A stretch of 64,000 nt of DNA, taken from assembly GCF_905171765.1 (NCBI RefSeq), contig NC_053393.1, forward strand, positions 66,185,371 to 66,249,370, read 5' to 3'. The notes under the pieces were generated by a model. The model saw only the letters and a list, made by a program, of their open reading frames with translations, did no database searches and was not told the origin of the DNA. This document shows positions 10,172-20,779 of the stretch, piece by piece (within the stretch, counting starts at the first letter, position 1; every line of letters begins with the position of its first letter). Source of the stretch: Bufo bufo (lineage: Eukaryota; Chordata; Amphibia; Anura; Bufonidae). The position numbers and the translations under genes were made by a program.

Positions 10172-10490
10172 TTTAAAGGGAATGTCCATTCCTTTACTAG
10201 TGATAGCCTATCCTCAGGACAGGCAATCAATATCCGATCGGTGGGGTTCGACGCCCCACATCTCTACCAAACAGCTGTTGTTCCGAATGGTTCCAAAACT
10301 TCTATTGTACAATGGACAGAACTTGTAACTGCAGTACTGCTCCCATTCACTTCAGTGGGAGCAGTACTGCAGTAACCAGCTCTGCTCACTGCACAATGGA
10401 CTAAGCTGTGTAGTTCTGACACTGACTAGTTGGTGGTGTTGGACCTCCTCCGATCAGATATTGATGGCCTTTCATGACAAATGCCAAGGG
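10172..10490. repeat. Palindromic (foldback) element
   Basis: Left: TTTAAAGGGAATGTCCATTC, then CCTATCCTCAGGACAGGC and GATCGGTGGGGTTCGACGCC. Right: CCTCCGATCAGATATTGATG. The centre is a strong hairpin around GTACTGCTCCCATTCACTTC and its complement (10335-10375). TTAA at 10173-10176 on the left may be the target site; no matching right TTAA remains. It belongs with the elements at 511, 35.6, 59.3 and 62.2 kb. Confidence 0.7.
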
Positions 10491-11342
10491 ACCAAATTGC
10501 CCATATATGACAAACCATAAGACATAAGTTGGCCTATATGCAGTATCACAGAGGATTACTGCAAATGGTTAATTATAATAGTTATTAGTTGATGTAATGT
10601 AAACAAGTTAAATGTTATTTACTGTCCAATGCACTTGTCTTTCTATGGACTGTGGGGCGGACTGTTTAGGTTGCCAGGGTATGGATCGAGCCCACCCCTG
10701 GTTTATTCATAGAGAAGTTGAGTCTGAGCAGACATACAGGAAGGACATGTGTGAGAGAGAGAGAGTTCCTGCAGACCAGGCCAGGGAATCATTGAGTACC
10801 CCTGAAACAAAGAGACCGGACATCTTAGAAGGTCCAGAACCAACCAGATGGTTCAAGCGTCAGGCAGCAAGGTAATCACTTGTTTATAATAGACTTTGCT
10901 GCTGCAGAAAGGATTATTGCCTCCGTCACCTACCACAGTGCAACATGGCACCAGCAGAACACCCAGGAGCAGTGGGTACAGGAGGAGCGTGCTGGGTTTC
11001 GCGAGTGGCAGCGCCAACTGGAGCAGGAGAGGTAAGTTTATTTATTTGTTTTATGTCTCATCTGAGGTCTAATGGGGGTCTGATCCTGAAGTCTGATGAG
11101 GAATTGGGCTCTGATTTGGACTTGTGATAAAGATTGGGGGTCTGAGCGGAGAGCTGCCAAAATTTTTTTTTTTTCTTATTTTCCTCCTCTAAATCCAATG
11201 TGCGTCTTATAGGGCGAAAAATACTGTAATTGCCTGCTTGTTGTTATTTTGGAGAGACTGCAAAGTGTCTTTAGAGAGCCAGAGAGTACTACAACTACCA
11301 TCATTGTTGCTGCCTATACACCACTATTGGAAGAAAGACTAC
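10491..11342 (+). other. Unclassified stretch, possible retroelement edge
   Basis: No gene is recognised. At 10936-11030 one frame reads a Gln/Glu/Trp-rich peptide (QQNTQEQWVQEERAGFREW and on) and then meets TAA within GAGGTAAG. It follows a CACCTACCACA that could be an LTR end, so a gag start is possible but unproven. The rest, including a T-rich tract near 11162, shows nothing recognisable. Confidence 0.3.
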
Positions 11343-11350
11343 AATGTGAT

Positions 11351-13026
11351 TAGAGATGGCCCTAATAGTTCGCCGGTGAATAGTTCCCGGCGAACATAGC
11401 TTGTTCGTGTTCGCCGCGGCGGGCGAACATATGCGATGTTCGGTCCGCCCCCTATACATCATCATTGAGTAAACTTTGACCCTGTACCTCACAGTCAGCA
11501 GACACATTCCAGCCAATCAGCAGCAGACCCTCCCACCTCCCGGACAGCATCCATTTTAGATTCATTCGGAATCTGCATTCTCAGTGAGAGGAGGTAAAGT
11601 GCTGCTGCTGATTCAATAGGTAAAGCGTTAGCTAGGGCAGTGTTCTGTGTCCACAGACTCATCTGCTGTAAGGACAGCGTCCTGACAGCATCCCAAAAAG
11701 CCCTTTTCAGGGCTGGTACATCAGTCTGCTTTTTTTTATATATACATATATTGCAGTTGCCTGCCCGTGTGTGAGAGACTGCAGGCTCAGTCACAGACAG
11801 TACTGTGTGCACACCATTCATACAGGGTGTGACAGAAAATACCTTGCAGATAAAAAAAATTCTATTTAATATTTTTCTGTGATCTAATCCCATTTGCAAG
11901 CCAGCGTGTGTCAGGCCCACACAGACTGTATTGTGGCCACTGGCTAGTGGCTAGACCTCCACTTATACCGTTACAGGGTGTCATTTACTCACAAATACCT
12001 CGCAGAAAAAAAAAATTAAATTAATCCCATTTTTTTTAACCATCTCCCCGTTCGAAAAATCTATTTAATAATTTGACCCCAGATTGGGGACGTAACAGGG
12101 ATTAAACTGATGAGAATAGTACTACAGAAAATACCACTCATATCCGGTGGGGCAGTAAATTGCACGGTGCAGATGCAGTGACCGTGGCGTGGATTCAAAC
12201 AAAGTGGAGGGAGCCAGCATTTTTTTAACCATCTCCCCGTTCAAAAAATCTATTTAATAAATTGACCCCAGATTGGGGACGTAACAGGGATTAAACTGAT
12301 GAGAAGAGAGAACTACAGAAAATACCCCTCATATCGGGTGGGACAGTAAATTGCACGGCGCAGACGCAGTGACCGTGGATTTAAACAAAGGGGAGGGAGC
12401 CAGCGTTTTTTTAACCATCTCTCCGTTCGAAAAATCAATTCAATTCACCTTTCGGGGACCCTTGGTGTTGTACGTGGCTGGGTGGAGGAAGAAACCTTCA
12501 ATGACATCAACGGGACATGGCTAGCTTGGTATCAAACCTTGAACAAATGGGGAGTTTGCGGTTGGGCAAATGGACTGTTTGCGGTTGTTTGCGGTGCATT
12601 AAAAGGGGAGTTTGGTCTGTCAATGTCTGTGAAGCGGGCGTAACCCTTACACTACCTGATCTATACAACATCATACCTGATCGTATACACACACTGGATG
12701 TTTTAAACCACGTTGTTCAAAAAAAAATTGGATTGTTAGGTGATTTATGCCCTTTATGGATTAAAACCCAACTCTGCGTCAACTATGTAATTTTCCATGG
12801 GAGTTTTGCCATGGATCCCCCTCCGTCATGCCACAGTCCAGGTGTTAGTCCCCTTGAAACAACTTTTCCATCACTACTGTGGCTAGAAAGAGTCCCTGTG
12901 GGTTTTAAAATTCGCCTGCCTATTGAAGTCTATGGCGGTTCGCCCCGGTTCGCCCATTCGCGAACATTTGCAGAAATTCGCGTTCGGCGTTCGCGAACGG
13001 AAAATTTTATGTTCGCGACATCACTA
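11351..13026. mobile_element. Non-autonomous hAT-type element with GTTCGCGAAC-rich ends
   Basis: Termini are TAGAGATGGCC and GCGACATCACTA, matching the hAT pattern (TAGNG...CNCTA). The flanks AATGTGAT (11343-11350) and ACTGTGAT (13027-13034) are an 8-bp duplication with one mismatch. Both subterminal regions are rich in GTTCGCG/CGAAC motifs, typical of transposase binding zones. The interior contains 188-bp tandem repeats. A 205-codon open frame (12517-13134) runs through the right terminus into flanking DNA, so it is unlikely to be a gene. Confidence 0.8.
12030..12440. repeat. 188-bp tandem repeat (about 2.1 units)
   Basis: The unit begins at CCATCTCCCCGTTCGAAAAA. Unit starts are at 12040, 12229 and 12415 (spacing 189 and 186). 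Each contains GACCCCAGATTGGGGACGTA and ACAGGGATTAAACTGATGAG. It is internal to the hAT-type element at 11351-13026. Confidence 0.85.
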
Positions 13027-13034
13027 ACTGTGAT

Positions 13035-13918
13035 ATACCTTGGTACTGTGCCTTTTGTTGCTGCATGTTCTACTACTACTCCAATTATCAACCCAGTAAA
13101 CAAAGACTTTATCTCTTGCAACCAATGGGCCTGATTATTGACTCCATCATTTATTCTCCAGCTCTACATCTTCCCTCCTGCCTTGCACTCAGCCAAACTG
13201 TTCACCATCAAGGGCACCCCAATTACCACCAGGCAGGAGCCCCAATATCAGGGTGTGCCCCGAGTAGTAGAAAGGGTGCAACTGCACGGCCCTAGGGAGC
13301 CCCAGGGTGGAGCAAGCTACTGTGAACTGTGAGTACTGCTACCACCATCATAGCCACTACCACTTCTTCTCTTATCTGGTTTGCTGCAGTTAGACTGGAT
13401 TAGGTTTGGTATACTATATGGCTAGCTTTTGAAAGCTTTTATGCTTTAATATGTCTGATTGCTCCATTTTCCGTCACACCAGGGGAGATGGGAGTAAAGG
13501 GTCTCCACTGAAGACAGAAATAAAGAAAACGCAGAACATATGCATGTAGAAATGGGTGGAATGGCGTGAGCGAGAGTGGTGCGAGATACAATATTAGTAC
13601 AATATTACAAATGGCAAATAAGCTCCATCAAACTTCAACTGTGAAATAGAATTTTAATGCATTTCATGGTCTATTTATCAAGCGCACCCTGCTGAGAAAG
13701 AAAGTATTGTTAGAAAACGGCACCGAGAATCATAAAACATGACTGTAGCAGAGATGTAGCTTGAACCCCATTCCCATCACATAATAAAACCTATGAAGTA
13801 GGTAAGACACTATATTATGTGTATTGTAGTGCATACTAAATGCAGTTGTCTCAACAAGAAAATCCATTTTTAGTAACCCTATTAGGGTAATTTGAGTGGA
13901 TAAAGGGGAGGGGGGTGC
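13035..13918. other. No recognisable feature
   Basis: This is non-coding sequence between two hAT-type elements. No inverted repeats, RNA gene or conserved protein motif is seen. Confidence 0.4.
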
Positions 13919-13926
13919 GTGGAGAG

Positions 13927-14147
13927 CAGGGGCGGACTGGGAACTTAAAGTGGCCCTGGAAAAAATACTACCAGTGGCCTCATTTTGTAGTTGGGTCCAA
14001 ATTGATGGAACATTATACCACCCCAACAGAGCCAAATACCACAGTCCATCACAAAATACTGCCAGCAGTACAAAATACATAAAATACACAAAAACTTCCA
14101 CTGGCCAGTCATGAGGAGTGCCAAGGTCTATGGCCAATCCGTCCCTG
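13927..14147. mobile_element. Short hAT MITE (221 bp)
   Basis: It starts CAGGGGCGGACTGGGAAC and ends GGCCAATCCGTCCCTG. The flanks GTGGAGAG (13919-13926) and GTAGAGAG (14148-14155) form an 8-bp duplication with one mismatch. The terminal CAGGGGCGGAC is shared with the 1650-bp element at 5871, so the same transposase could have moved both. Confidence 0.8.
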
Positions 14148-14371
14148 GTAGAGAGCAACTCCATACTGTCTCTCTCACGCTGAAAGCCCTGTCATGTACG
14201 ACATGGTTAGTCCATGTGTTGCAATGAATACTATGGTACCTAATTTTCCCTCTGGAGGCGCTGTAGGGAAAATTTAATCTCGCCTGGTTCCCATACCCAT
14301 TGCAACTGATCATTGGGGGCGCTAACAGTGGACCACAGTGTCATGAAATTATCATGAAGGAGCCATTCTAA

Positions 14372-14683
14372 GGGCTCATGCACAAGAACGTATTTTCTTT
14401 CCGTGTCCGTTCAGTTTTTTTTGCGGGCCGTATGCAGAACCATTCATTTTAATGGGTCCACACAAAAAAACGGAAGTTATTGTGTGCATTCCGTTTCCTT
14501 ATGTCCATTACGCAAAGAGTTAGAACATTTCCTATTATTGTCCGCATAACGGACAAGGATAGTACTGTTCTATTAGTGGCCAGCTGTTCCACAAAATACA
14601 GAATGCACATGGACGTCATCCGTATTTTTTGCAGATCCGTGTTTTGCAGATCACAAAATACATTTGGTCATGTGTGTGAGCCC
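14372..14683. mobile_element. PIF/Harbinger-like MITE
   Basis: Termini GGGCTCATGCACAAGAACGT and ATTTGGTCATGTGTGTGAGCCC are inverted repeats. TAA precedes the left end (14369-14371); the right flank is GAA. The interior holds CCGTGTCCG and CCGTATTTTTTGCAGATCCG, shared with the copies at 40612 and 48970. Confidence 0.65.
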
Positions 14684-15004
14684 GAATATAAAGTGATTGT
14701 TCAAGTCAACTGCTACATTTATCTGGTATATCACACAATGCAAACAGGTATAAAGTAAAAATAAAAATCTGAACCCAGTTTTTGATGATTTCACACAATA
14801 CTGCCTACTTACCAACATTCTTTTTGGTAAATTCTGGGCATTTAAGTTCCCACCCCGAGAATGCCACAAACCAATCAGAGAACCCTCACTTTCTGTGTGG
14901 AGCATAAATAAGCCCCTTCCATCTTTGGTCTGGGACAGCCCAAATTTGCCTGGATTTATTTGGGCTATTATACTATGTCCATCTCTGGCCCGCTGAGCAA
15001 CATA

Positions 15005-16605
15005 CAGGTCCTTCTCCAAAAATTAGCATATTGTGATAAAGTTCATTATTTTCTGTAATGTACTGATAAACATTAGACTTTCATATATTTTAGATTCATT
15101 ACACACAACTGAAGTAGTTCAAGCCTTTTCTTGTTTTAATATTGATGATTTTGGCATACAGCTCATGAAAACTCACAATTCCTATCTCAAAAAATTAGCA
15201 TATTATAAAAGAAAAGTGTTTTCAATACAAAAAAAGTCAACCTTCAAATAATTAAGTTCAGTTATGCCCTCAATACTTGGTCAGGAATCCTTTTGCAGAA
15301 ATGACTGCTTCAATGCGGCGTGGCATGGAGGCAATCAGCCTGTGGCACTGCTGAGGTGTTATGGAGGCCCAGGATGCTTCGATAGCGGCCTTAAGCTCAT
15401 CCAGAGTGTTGGGTCTTGCGTCTCTCAACTTTCTCTTCCCAATATCCCACAGATTCTCTATGGGGTTCAGGTCAGGAGAGTTGGCAGGCCAATTGAGCAC
15501 AGTAATACCATGGTCAGTAAACCATTTACCAGTGGTTTTGGCACTGTGAGCAGGTGCCAGGTCGTGCTGAAAAATGAAATCTTCATCTCCATAAAGCTTT
15601 TCAGCAGATGGAAGCATGAAGTGCTTTAAAATCTCCTGATAGCTAGCTGCATTGACCCTGCCCTTGATAAAACACAGTGGACCAACACCAGCAGCTGACA
15701 TGGCACCCCAGACCATCACTGACTGTGGGTACTTGACACTGGACTTCAGGCATTTTGGCATTTCCCTCTCCCCAGTCTTCCTCCAGACTCTGGCACCTTG
15801 ATTTCCAAATGACATGCAAAATTTGCTTTCATCCGAAAAAAGTACTTTGGACCACTGAGCAACAGTCCAGTGCTGCTTCTCTGTAGCCCAGGTCAGGCGC
15901 TTCTGCCGCTGTTTCTGGTTCAAAAGTGGCTTGACCTGGGGAATGCGGCACCTGTAGCCCATTTCCTGCACACGCCTGTACACGGTAGCTCTGGATGTTT
16001 CTACTCCAGACTCAGTCCACTGCTTCCGCAGGTCCCCCAAGGTCTGGAATCGGTCCTTCTCCACAATCTTCCTCAGGGTCCGGTCACCTCTTCTCGTTGT
16101 GCAGCGTTTTCTGCCACACTTTTTCCTTCCCACAGACTTCCCACTGAGGTGCCTTGATACAGCACTCTGGGAACAGCCTATTCGTTCAGAAATTTCTTTC
16201 TGTGTCTTACCCTCTTGCTTGAAGGTGTCAATGATGGCCTTCTGGACAGCAGTCAGGTCGGCAGTCGTACCCATGATTGCGGTTTTGAGTAATGAACCAG
16301 GCTGGGAGTTTTTAAAAGCCTCAGGAATCTTTTGCAGGTGTTTAGAGTTAATTAGTTGATTCAGATGATTAGGTTAATAGCTCGTTTAGAGAACCTTTTC
16401 ATGATATGCTAATTTTTTGAGATAGGAATTTTGGGTTTTCATGAGCTGTATGCCAAAATCATCAATATTAAAACAAGAAAAGGCTTGAACTACTTCAGTT
16501 GTGTGTAATGAATCTAAAATATATGATCTAAGTCTAATGTTTATCAGTACATTACAGAAAATAATGAACTTTATCACAATATGCTAATTTTTTGAGAAGG
16601 ACCTG
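15005..16605 (-). mobile_element. Tc1-type DNA transposon, family C, apparently complete
   Basis: It starts CAGGTCCTTCTCCAAAAATT and ends with the near-identical inverse, flanked by TA at 15003-15004 and 16606-16607. The inverted repeats are about 205 bp and differ at only a handful of positions. Each has an outer and an inner CAAAAAATTAGCATAT motif (inner copies near 15188 and 16405), the IR/DR pattern. It carries an uninterrupted transposase. Length (1601 bp) and structure match a full autonomous element. Confidence 0.95.
15270..16274 (-). CDS. Tc1/mariner-family transposase, 334 aa, uninterrupted
   Basis: A single frame runs from ATG at 16274 to TAA at 15270; 334 residues is the normal length for a Tc1 transposase. 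Residues about 1-60 form an HTH (KEISERIGCSQSAVSRHLSG), then a GRKKCGRKR basic hook, then a second HTH (about 65-115, ETSRATVYRRVQEMGY). The catalytic domain follows. The first Asp is in LFSDESKF, the second Asp in FQHDLAPAHS, and the Glu in [11 protein letters not shown]. There are 34 residues between the last two, giving DD34E. The enzyme would excise and insert the element at TA dinucleotides by binding the inverted repeats. No stop or frameshift is present, unlike the four other Tc1 copies here. Activity is inferred, not shown. Confidence 0.93.
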   Translation of the reverse strand: MGTTADLTAVQKAIIDTFKQEGKTQKEISERIGCSQSAVSRHLSGKSVGRKKCGRKRCTTRRGDRTLRKIVEKDRFQTLGDLRKQWTESGVETSRATVYRRVQEMGYRCRIPQVKPLLNQKQRQKRLTWATEKQHWTVAQWSKVLFSDESKFCMSFGNQGARVWRKTGEREMPKCLKSSVKYPQSVMVWGAMSAAGVGPLCFIKGRVNAASYQEILKHFMLPSAEKLYGDEDFIFQHDLAPAHSAKTTGKWFTDHGITVLNWPANSPDLNPIENLWDIGKRKLRDARPNTLDELKAAIEASWASITPQQCHRLIASMPRRIEAVISAKGFLTKY

Positions 16606-16607
16606 TA

Positions 16608-17247
16608 CAGTCAAATCTACGCCAGCTACAAGTTCTGCCAGCCCCTCCCATGCTTACTGGGGGAAGATGTATCATTTGAATATGCCACTTTTTGTGGAGT
16701 GAAAATGTTGCAAACTGCACGTTTGCAACTTTTTTTTTTTACGGCACGAGCACAAATTGTTTTGTTCAAGTTCTGTTTCTCCTTTGGCTTTGTCCCTTTG
16801 CCACCGAAAAGGGGTCATGGTGAAGGTGGTGAGGGTCGGGGCTGTAGGCCCTGTCACATTTATCATCTTCTACACCAGTTTTCTGGCACAGAAGTACACT
16901 GAAAACTATGCCAACCAGGGACTGGTGTAGATTTTAGTTAAGGCGCGCAGACTGCCACATGCTGTGCCTAATTTAGGACTAGGTGTACGCCTCATCATAA
17001 ATCAGGCAAATCACCTGGCAACATGGGAAATGAATGATAAGTCTGCCCCTAATGTTTTGCAGAAATGATGCTTGTGCAAACATTTAGCAATTTTTTTTCA
17101 GATGGAAGGACTAAATTTCTTCAAATTTAGCCAAAACCATAAATTTTCTTAAATTCACATGATGCTATTGGTGGTCATGGTGGAATGTGGCTTCTTGCAT
17201 AGTTATGCTACGAGGCCCCAGGGCTCATGCACATGAATGTATTAATA
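16608..17247. other. Degraded palindromic repeat and non-coding DNA
   Basis: Around 16665-17020 are fragments such as GATGTATCATTTGAATATGC, CGCACATGCTGTGCCTAATTT-like stretches and CATCATAAATCAGGCA. They recall the element at 53326-53525, but the termini are not clear. There is no gene. Confidence 0.4.
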
Positions 17248-17249
17248 TA

Positions 17250-17923
17250 CACTCACCTAAAGAATTATTAGGAACACCTGTTCTATTTCTCATTAATGCA
17301 ATTATCTAGTCAACCAATCACATGGCAGTTGCTTCAATGCATTTAGGGGTGTGGTCCTGGTCAAGACAATCTCCTGAACTCCAAACTGAATGTCAGAATG
17401 GGAAAGAAAGGTGATTTAAGCAATTTTGAGCATGGCATGGTTGTTGGTGCCAGACGGGCCGGTCTGAGTATTTCACAATCTGTTCAGTTACTGGGATTTT
17501 CACGCACAACCATTTCTAGGGTTTACAAAGAATGGTGTGAAAAGGGAAAAACATGTATCCATCCTCTGATGGCTACTTCCAGCAGGATAATGCACTATGT
17601 CACAAAACTCGAATCATTTCAAATTGGTTTCTTGAACATGACAATGAGTTCACTGTACTAAAATGGCCCCCACAGTCACCAGATCTCAACCCAATAGAGC
17701 ATCTTTGGGATGTGGTGGAACGGGAGCTTCGTGCCCTGGATGTGCATCCCTCAAATCTCCATCAACTGCAAGATGCTATCCTATCAATATGGGCCAACAT
17801 TTCTAAAGAATGCTATCAGCACCTTGTTGAATCAATGCCACGTAGAATTAAGGCAGTTCTGAAGGCAAAAGGGGGTCCAACACCGTATTAGTATGGTGTT
17901 CCTAATAATTCTTTAGGTGAGTG
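17250..17923 (+). mobile_element. Tc1-type transposon, family D, short TIR, internally deleted
   Basis: It starts CACTCACCTAAAGAATTATT and ends AATTCTTTAGGTGAGTG, flanked by TA at 17248-17249 and 17924-17925. The TIRs are only about 28 bp, unlike the long IR/DR families A, B, C and E. At 674 bp it is roughly half a full-length element and keeps only the two ends of the transposase gene. Confidence 0.93.
17398..17891 (+). pseudogene. Tc1 transposase remnant (family D), deletion derivative
   Basis: ATG at 17398 (MGKKGDLSNFEHGMVVGARR) leads into one HTH (GLSISQSVQLLGFSRTTIS). After CEKGKT the sequence jumps to the C-terminal third, and the frame changes. From 17553 it reads FQQDNALCHKT (second catalytic Asp), then [11 protein letters not shown] (third residue), and ends at TAG 17889-17891. 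The first catalytic Asp and the linker are lost. The C-terminal frame is free of stops, which suggests that the deletion is fairly young. Confidence 0.88.
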
Positions 17924-17925
17924 TA

Positions 17926-20046
17926 TAATGGATAAATATATTTAGTTAGACCCTACGGGGGAAATTTATCATGAGGAGAATATTTGAAGTCAGTTTTGCT
18001 TGAGTCTGTGTTGGAGTACTTTGTTTCACATTTGTCAATTGTCTCATGTTGTTTAATAAATTTGTCTTGTCCTTAAACCTAACATTTCTGTCTAGAGAAG
18101 CTACTCCAGTTTACCTATTCCACCCTCCTCCTGGAGTGAGATTGCGACTCTTTTGCGGCTTTTTAAAAAAGTCGCAATGATAAATCTGGAGTGAAACTCA
18201 TTAACATAGCTAACCACACCCACTTTCCCACCCAAATTACAAAACCGAAGTGAAAAAAAATTCAAAGTCAAAAATTTTTGCGCAATCGCTTACATTTTTG
18301 ATGCCAGAATTCTTGAGTGAAGGTATCATAAATTAGGACCTATCTATTAATATTAGATCCCTATATTAATTTCAGATTCCAGACTAGATTCCTTCAATAT
18401 ATTAGGCCACAGACAAGATCTCAATATTAATATCAGAACCCAGACCAGACACCTGGTCTTAAATCAGAGCTCAGATCAGACAAAAAAAAATAATAATCAG
18501 ACACCAGACCAGGCTCTACTTGCTCTCCTCGCTGTTGTCATCAGCCCTACACTGTGTTTCTGAGATGTTCTTGGGGACACATAAAAAGTCTACCATTTCT
18601 AGGAAAATTGCTAATATAGAGCATTTATTATTGTAACTAACCTCTGTTTGGGAAAATTCTTCCATAAGTAGATCACTCTATATGGATAAATTTTTTGCAT
18701 GTACTAACATGAACCACCTCAGAAGAACAGATTTGCGGCCTACATTCTCTACTCTTTGAAGTCTTACAGGGGGTCATAGCATAAGAATGTTGGATTAAGA
18801 CAGATGAAAAAATACTTATGCATAGAGATTTTGTTAGATTTTACTAAGATCTTTTGGGCATTGTAGATGTGTCCACTCTTAAGGACTCCTGCTACAGCAG
18901 CGGCCTGTAGCAGCCTCTGCTTTACTCACTGGACCCAGGTCTCTGTATCTTAGAGGTGCAGACCTGCTTCCTGTCCCTCCTTCCTATGGGGCCTGACCGC
19001 TGGGTTTACTCTGTCTCGCCATGCAGGCTGTGGCCCGCTTGTCAGCAATGTTCTCCTCAACTTCCTGTAGGGCACATGCTCCATCTGACTTTTAAAGTGC
19101 CAATGCATGCACCCTAATCTTCTCCAGCCTATGGCTGGCAGTGGCAACCATGGGGTAGTTAAGGCACCTTCTCCTGGGGGAGGGTGTCTGAGCAATAGAT
19201 TCTGAGCCTGCTAGTATCCTGTTAAGGTGTGAGGTGTGCTGTATTCATTGTTTACCCGTGTACCAACTTTATGCCAATTTCCTGGATTGTGACCGTCCAC
19301 TGCTTGACCTCTGTATTGACCCTTTATTACCTGCCCTGACCTCAGACTGTTCACCGTATTCTGCATATCCTGACCTCGTATTGTCCCTGAGTATAATTTT
19401 TCCTGACACCTCGGTGCCCTGCACTGGTGTCTCTTGACCTCCAGGGATCAGCTGTCAATCATACAGAAACTCCAGAAGGCAGTGGCCTGGTGGTTCCCCC
19501 TAGAAAAGTCTAGATTACTGTGCAGAGGTTAAAGGGTGAAAACCATGAGACTCTCAGGATAATGTCCTTATGGGGTAGCCAAAAGTCAAATCTGTTGGTT
19601 GACACAGTGGTTCCATACCCACTGCCATAACAACTCCAATTTTTCATGATGCAAACTCAATACAATATTACGACTTAAAAATGAAACCCTTTACAGACTG
19701 GTGTATTATGCTCCCAGATATTTTCAGTTAGCAGTTTAGGTTCTTATCCTCATTTCATACTAGCTATCTGCATTAAAACACCTTCAATAAAAAAAAAAGG
19801 ATTTTGAAAGATCTCTGAGATCTGGAAATAAAATAGGCTTGGTGCATAAAAAGTTTAGTGATAGACTAGTCACCTGTTCCGTGAAAAAATGAGACAGCTC
19901 CCCATCAACCAGTTCCCAACATGGCATCTGGCCGACACCCATATGACAAAAAGAGAGGTGGTAGTCACAAGTCATCTTACCCGATCAATGTCATCACTGG
20001 AGCTGAAGCTCTTAGATGCTTAGATGTTCTAGCCTCCTGTCCCCTC
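17926..20046. other. Long non-coding stretch with repeat fragments
   Basis: No gene is recognised. At 18120-18345 there is a degraded palindromic repeat (GCGACTCTTTTGCGGC and AAAAGTCGCAATGATAAATC) related to 53326-53525. At 18340-18520 there is a locally repetitive AGATTCCAGACTAGA-type stretch. At 19200-19460 a CT-rich block with GACCTCAGACTGTTCACC resembles LTR U3/R sequence, but I cannot define its ends. Confidence 0.4.
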
Positions 20047-20049
20047 TTA

Positions 20050-20378
20050 GGCTGGGTTCACACTTGAGCGTTTTACATCGCGTTCAAACGCGCTGTAAAA
20101 CGCTCAACACATGAAAACCAATGCTTCCCTATGGCCCTGGTTCTCACTTGAGCGTTTTACAGCGCGTTTGAACGCGCTGAAAAACGCCCTACGCTCAAAC
20201 AAGTTCTTGAGCTTCTTTGGGGCGTTTTGACGCGCGTTTGTGGCCATAGGACACTGCAGTCAATCACACAAACGCGCGTCAAACGCGCATTTACTATTGC
20301 AAAAAACGTGCATAAAAACGCGCGACAAAAACGCGCGTTAAACGCGCATATTAAATACGCTCAGGTCTGAACCCAGCC
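20050..20378. mobile_element. CpG-rich PIF/Harbinger-like MITE
   Basis: Termini GGCTGGGTTCACACTTGAGC and GTCTGAACCCAGCC are inverted repeats. TTA (20047-20049) and TAA (20379-20381) flank them. The interior is an unusual run of ACGCGC, GCGCGTTT and AAACGCG units forming nested palindromes, including a hairpin GAGCGTTTTACA...TGTAAAACGCTC. No open frame is recognisable. Confidence 0.75.
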
Positions 20379-20704
20379 TAAATGGTCTTCAGTGTGCAGT
20401 ACACGTGTACAGTTACTTCAGACCATAGGAACGTGGCCTGGCACCTGATGCCACTAACCAACTACATTACAAGGAGTTAAAGGGAAAGAATCACTAAAAT
20501 AGACTTTGCCACACATTGGCATTGCAACAACTGTAACAATTTGCCAGTTCTCATCATTCTGGTCTCAATCCCTGCTCTTCATGCTGCATCACATCGCTCT
20601 GTACATGGGTCATGTGCATGGTCCAGCTCTAGGCCTCTTAGAGGGTCAGAGCATGCCAAAAGCTTCTGACTGCAGCCAATGTAAATGAGCCCCAGGCTCC
20701 CCCC

Positions 20705-20779
20705 CCCCCACAGTACTCCCAACTGGTAACATCCAGCTGGACCTTTAGTGCAAACTGCTAGCGATTCATTCGTAACACT
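20705..20779. repeat. Dispersed repeat, left part, interrupted by an LTR
   Basis: CCCAACTGGTAACATCCAGC...ACTGCTAGCGATTCATT continues after the LTR as TCTAGCAGGAATAATAAAGG (21575-21700). The same order occurs uninterrupted at 26920-27090, showing that the LTR at 20780-21574 is an insertion. Confidence 0.65.

Noticed and set aside
12517..13134. 205-codon open frame on the plus strand
   Set aside because: It runs across the right end of the hAT-type element (13026) into flanking DNA, has no conserved motif, and reads through the GTTCGCG-rich terminus, so it is a chance frame.
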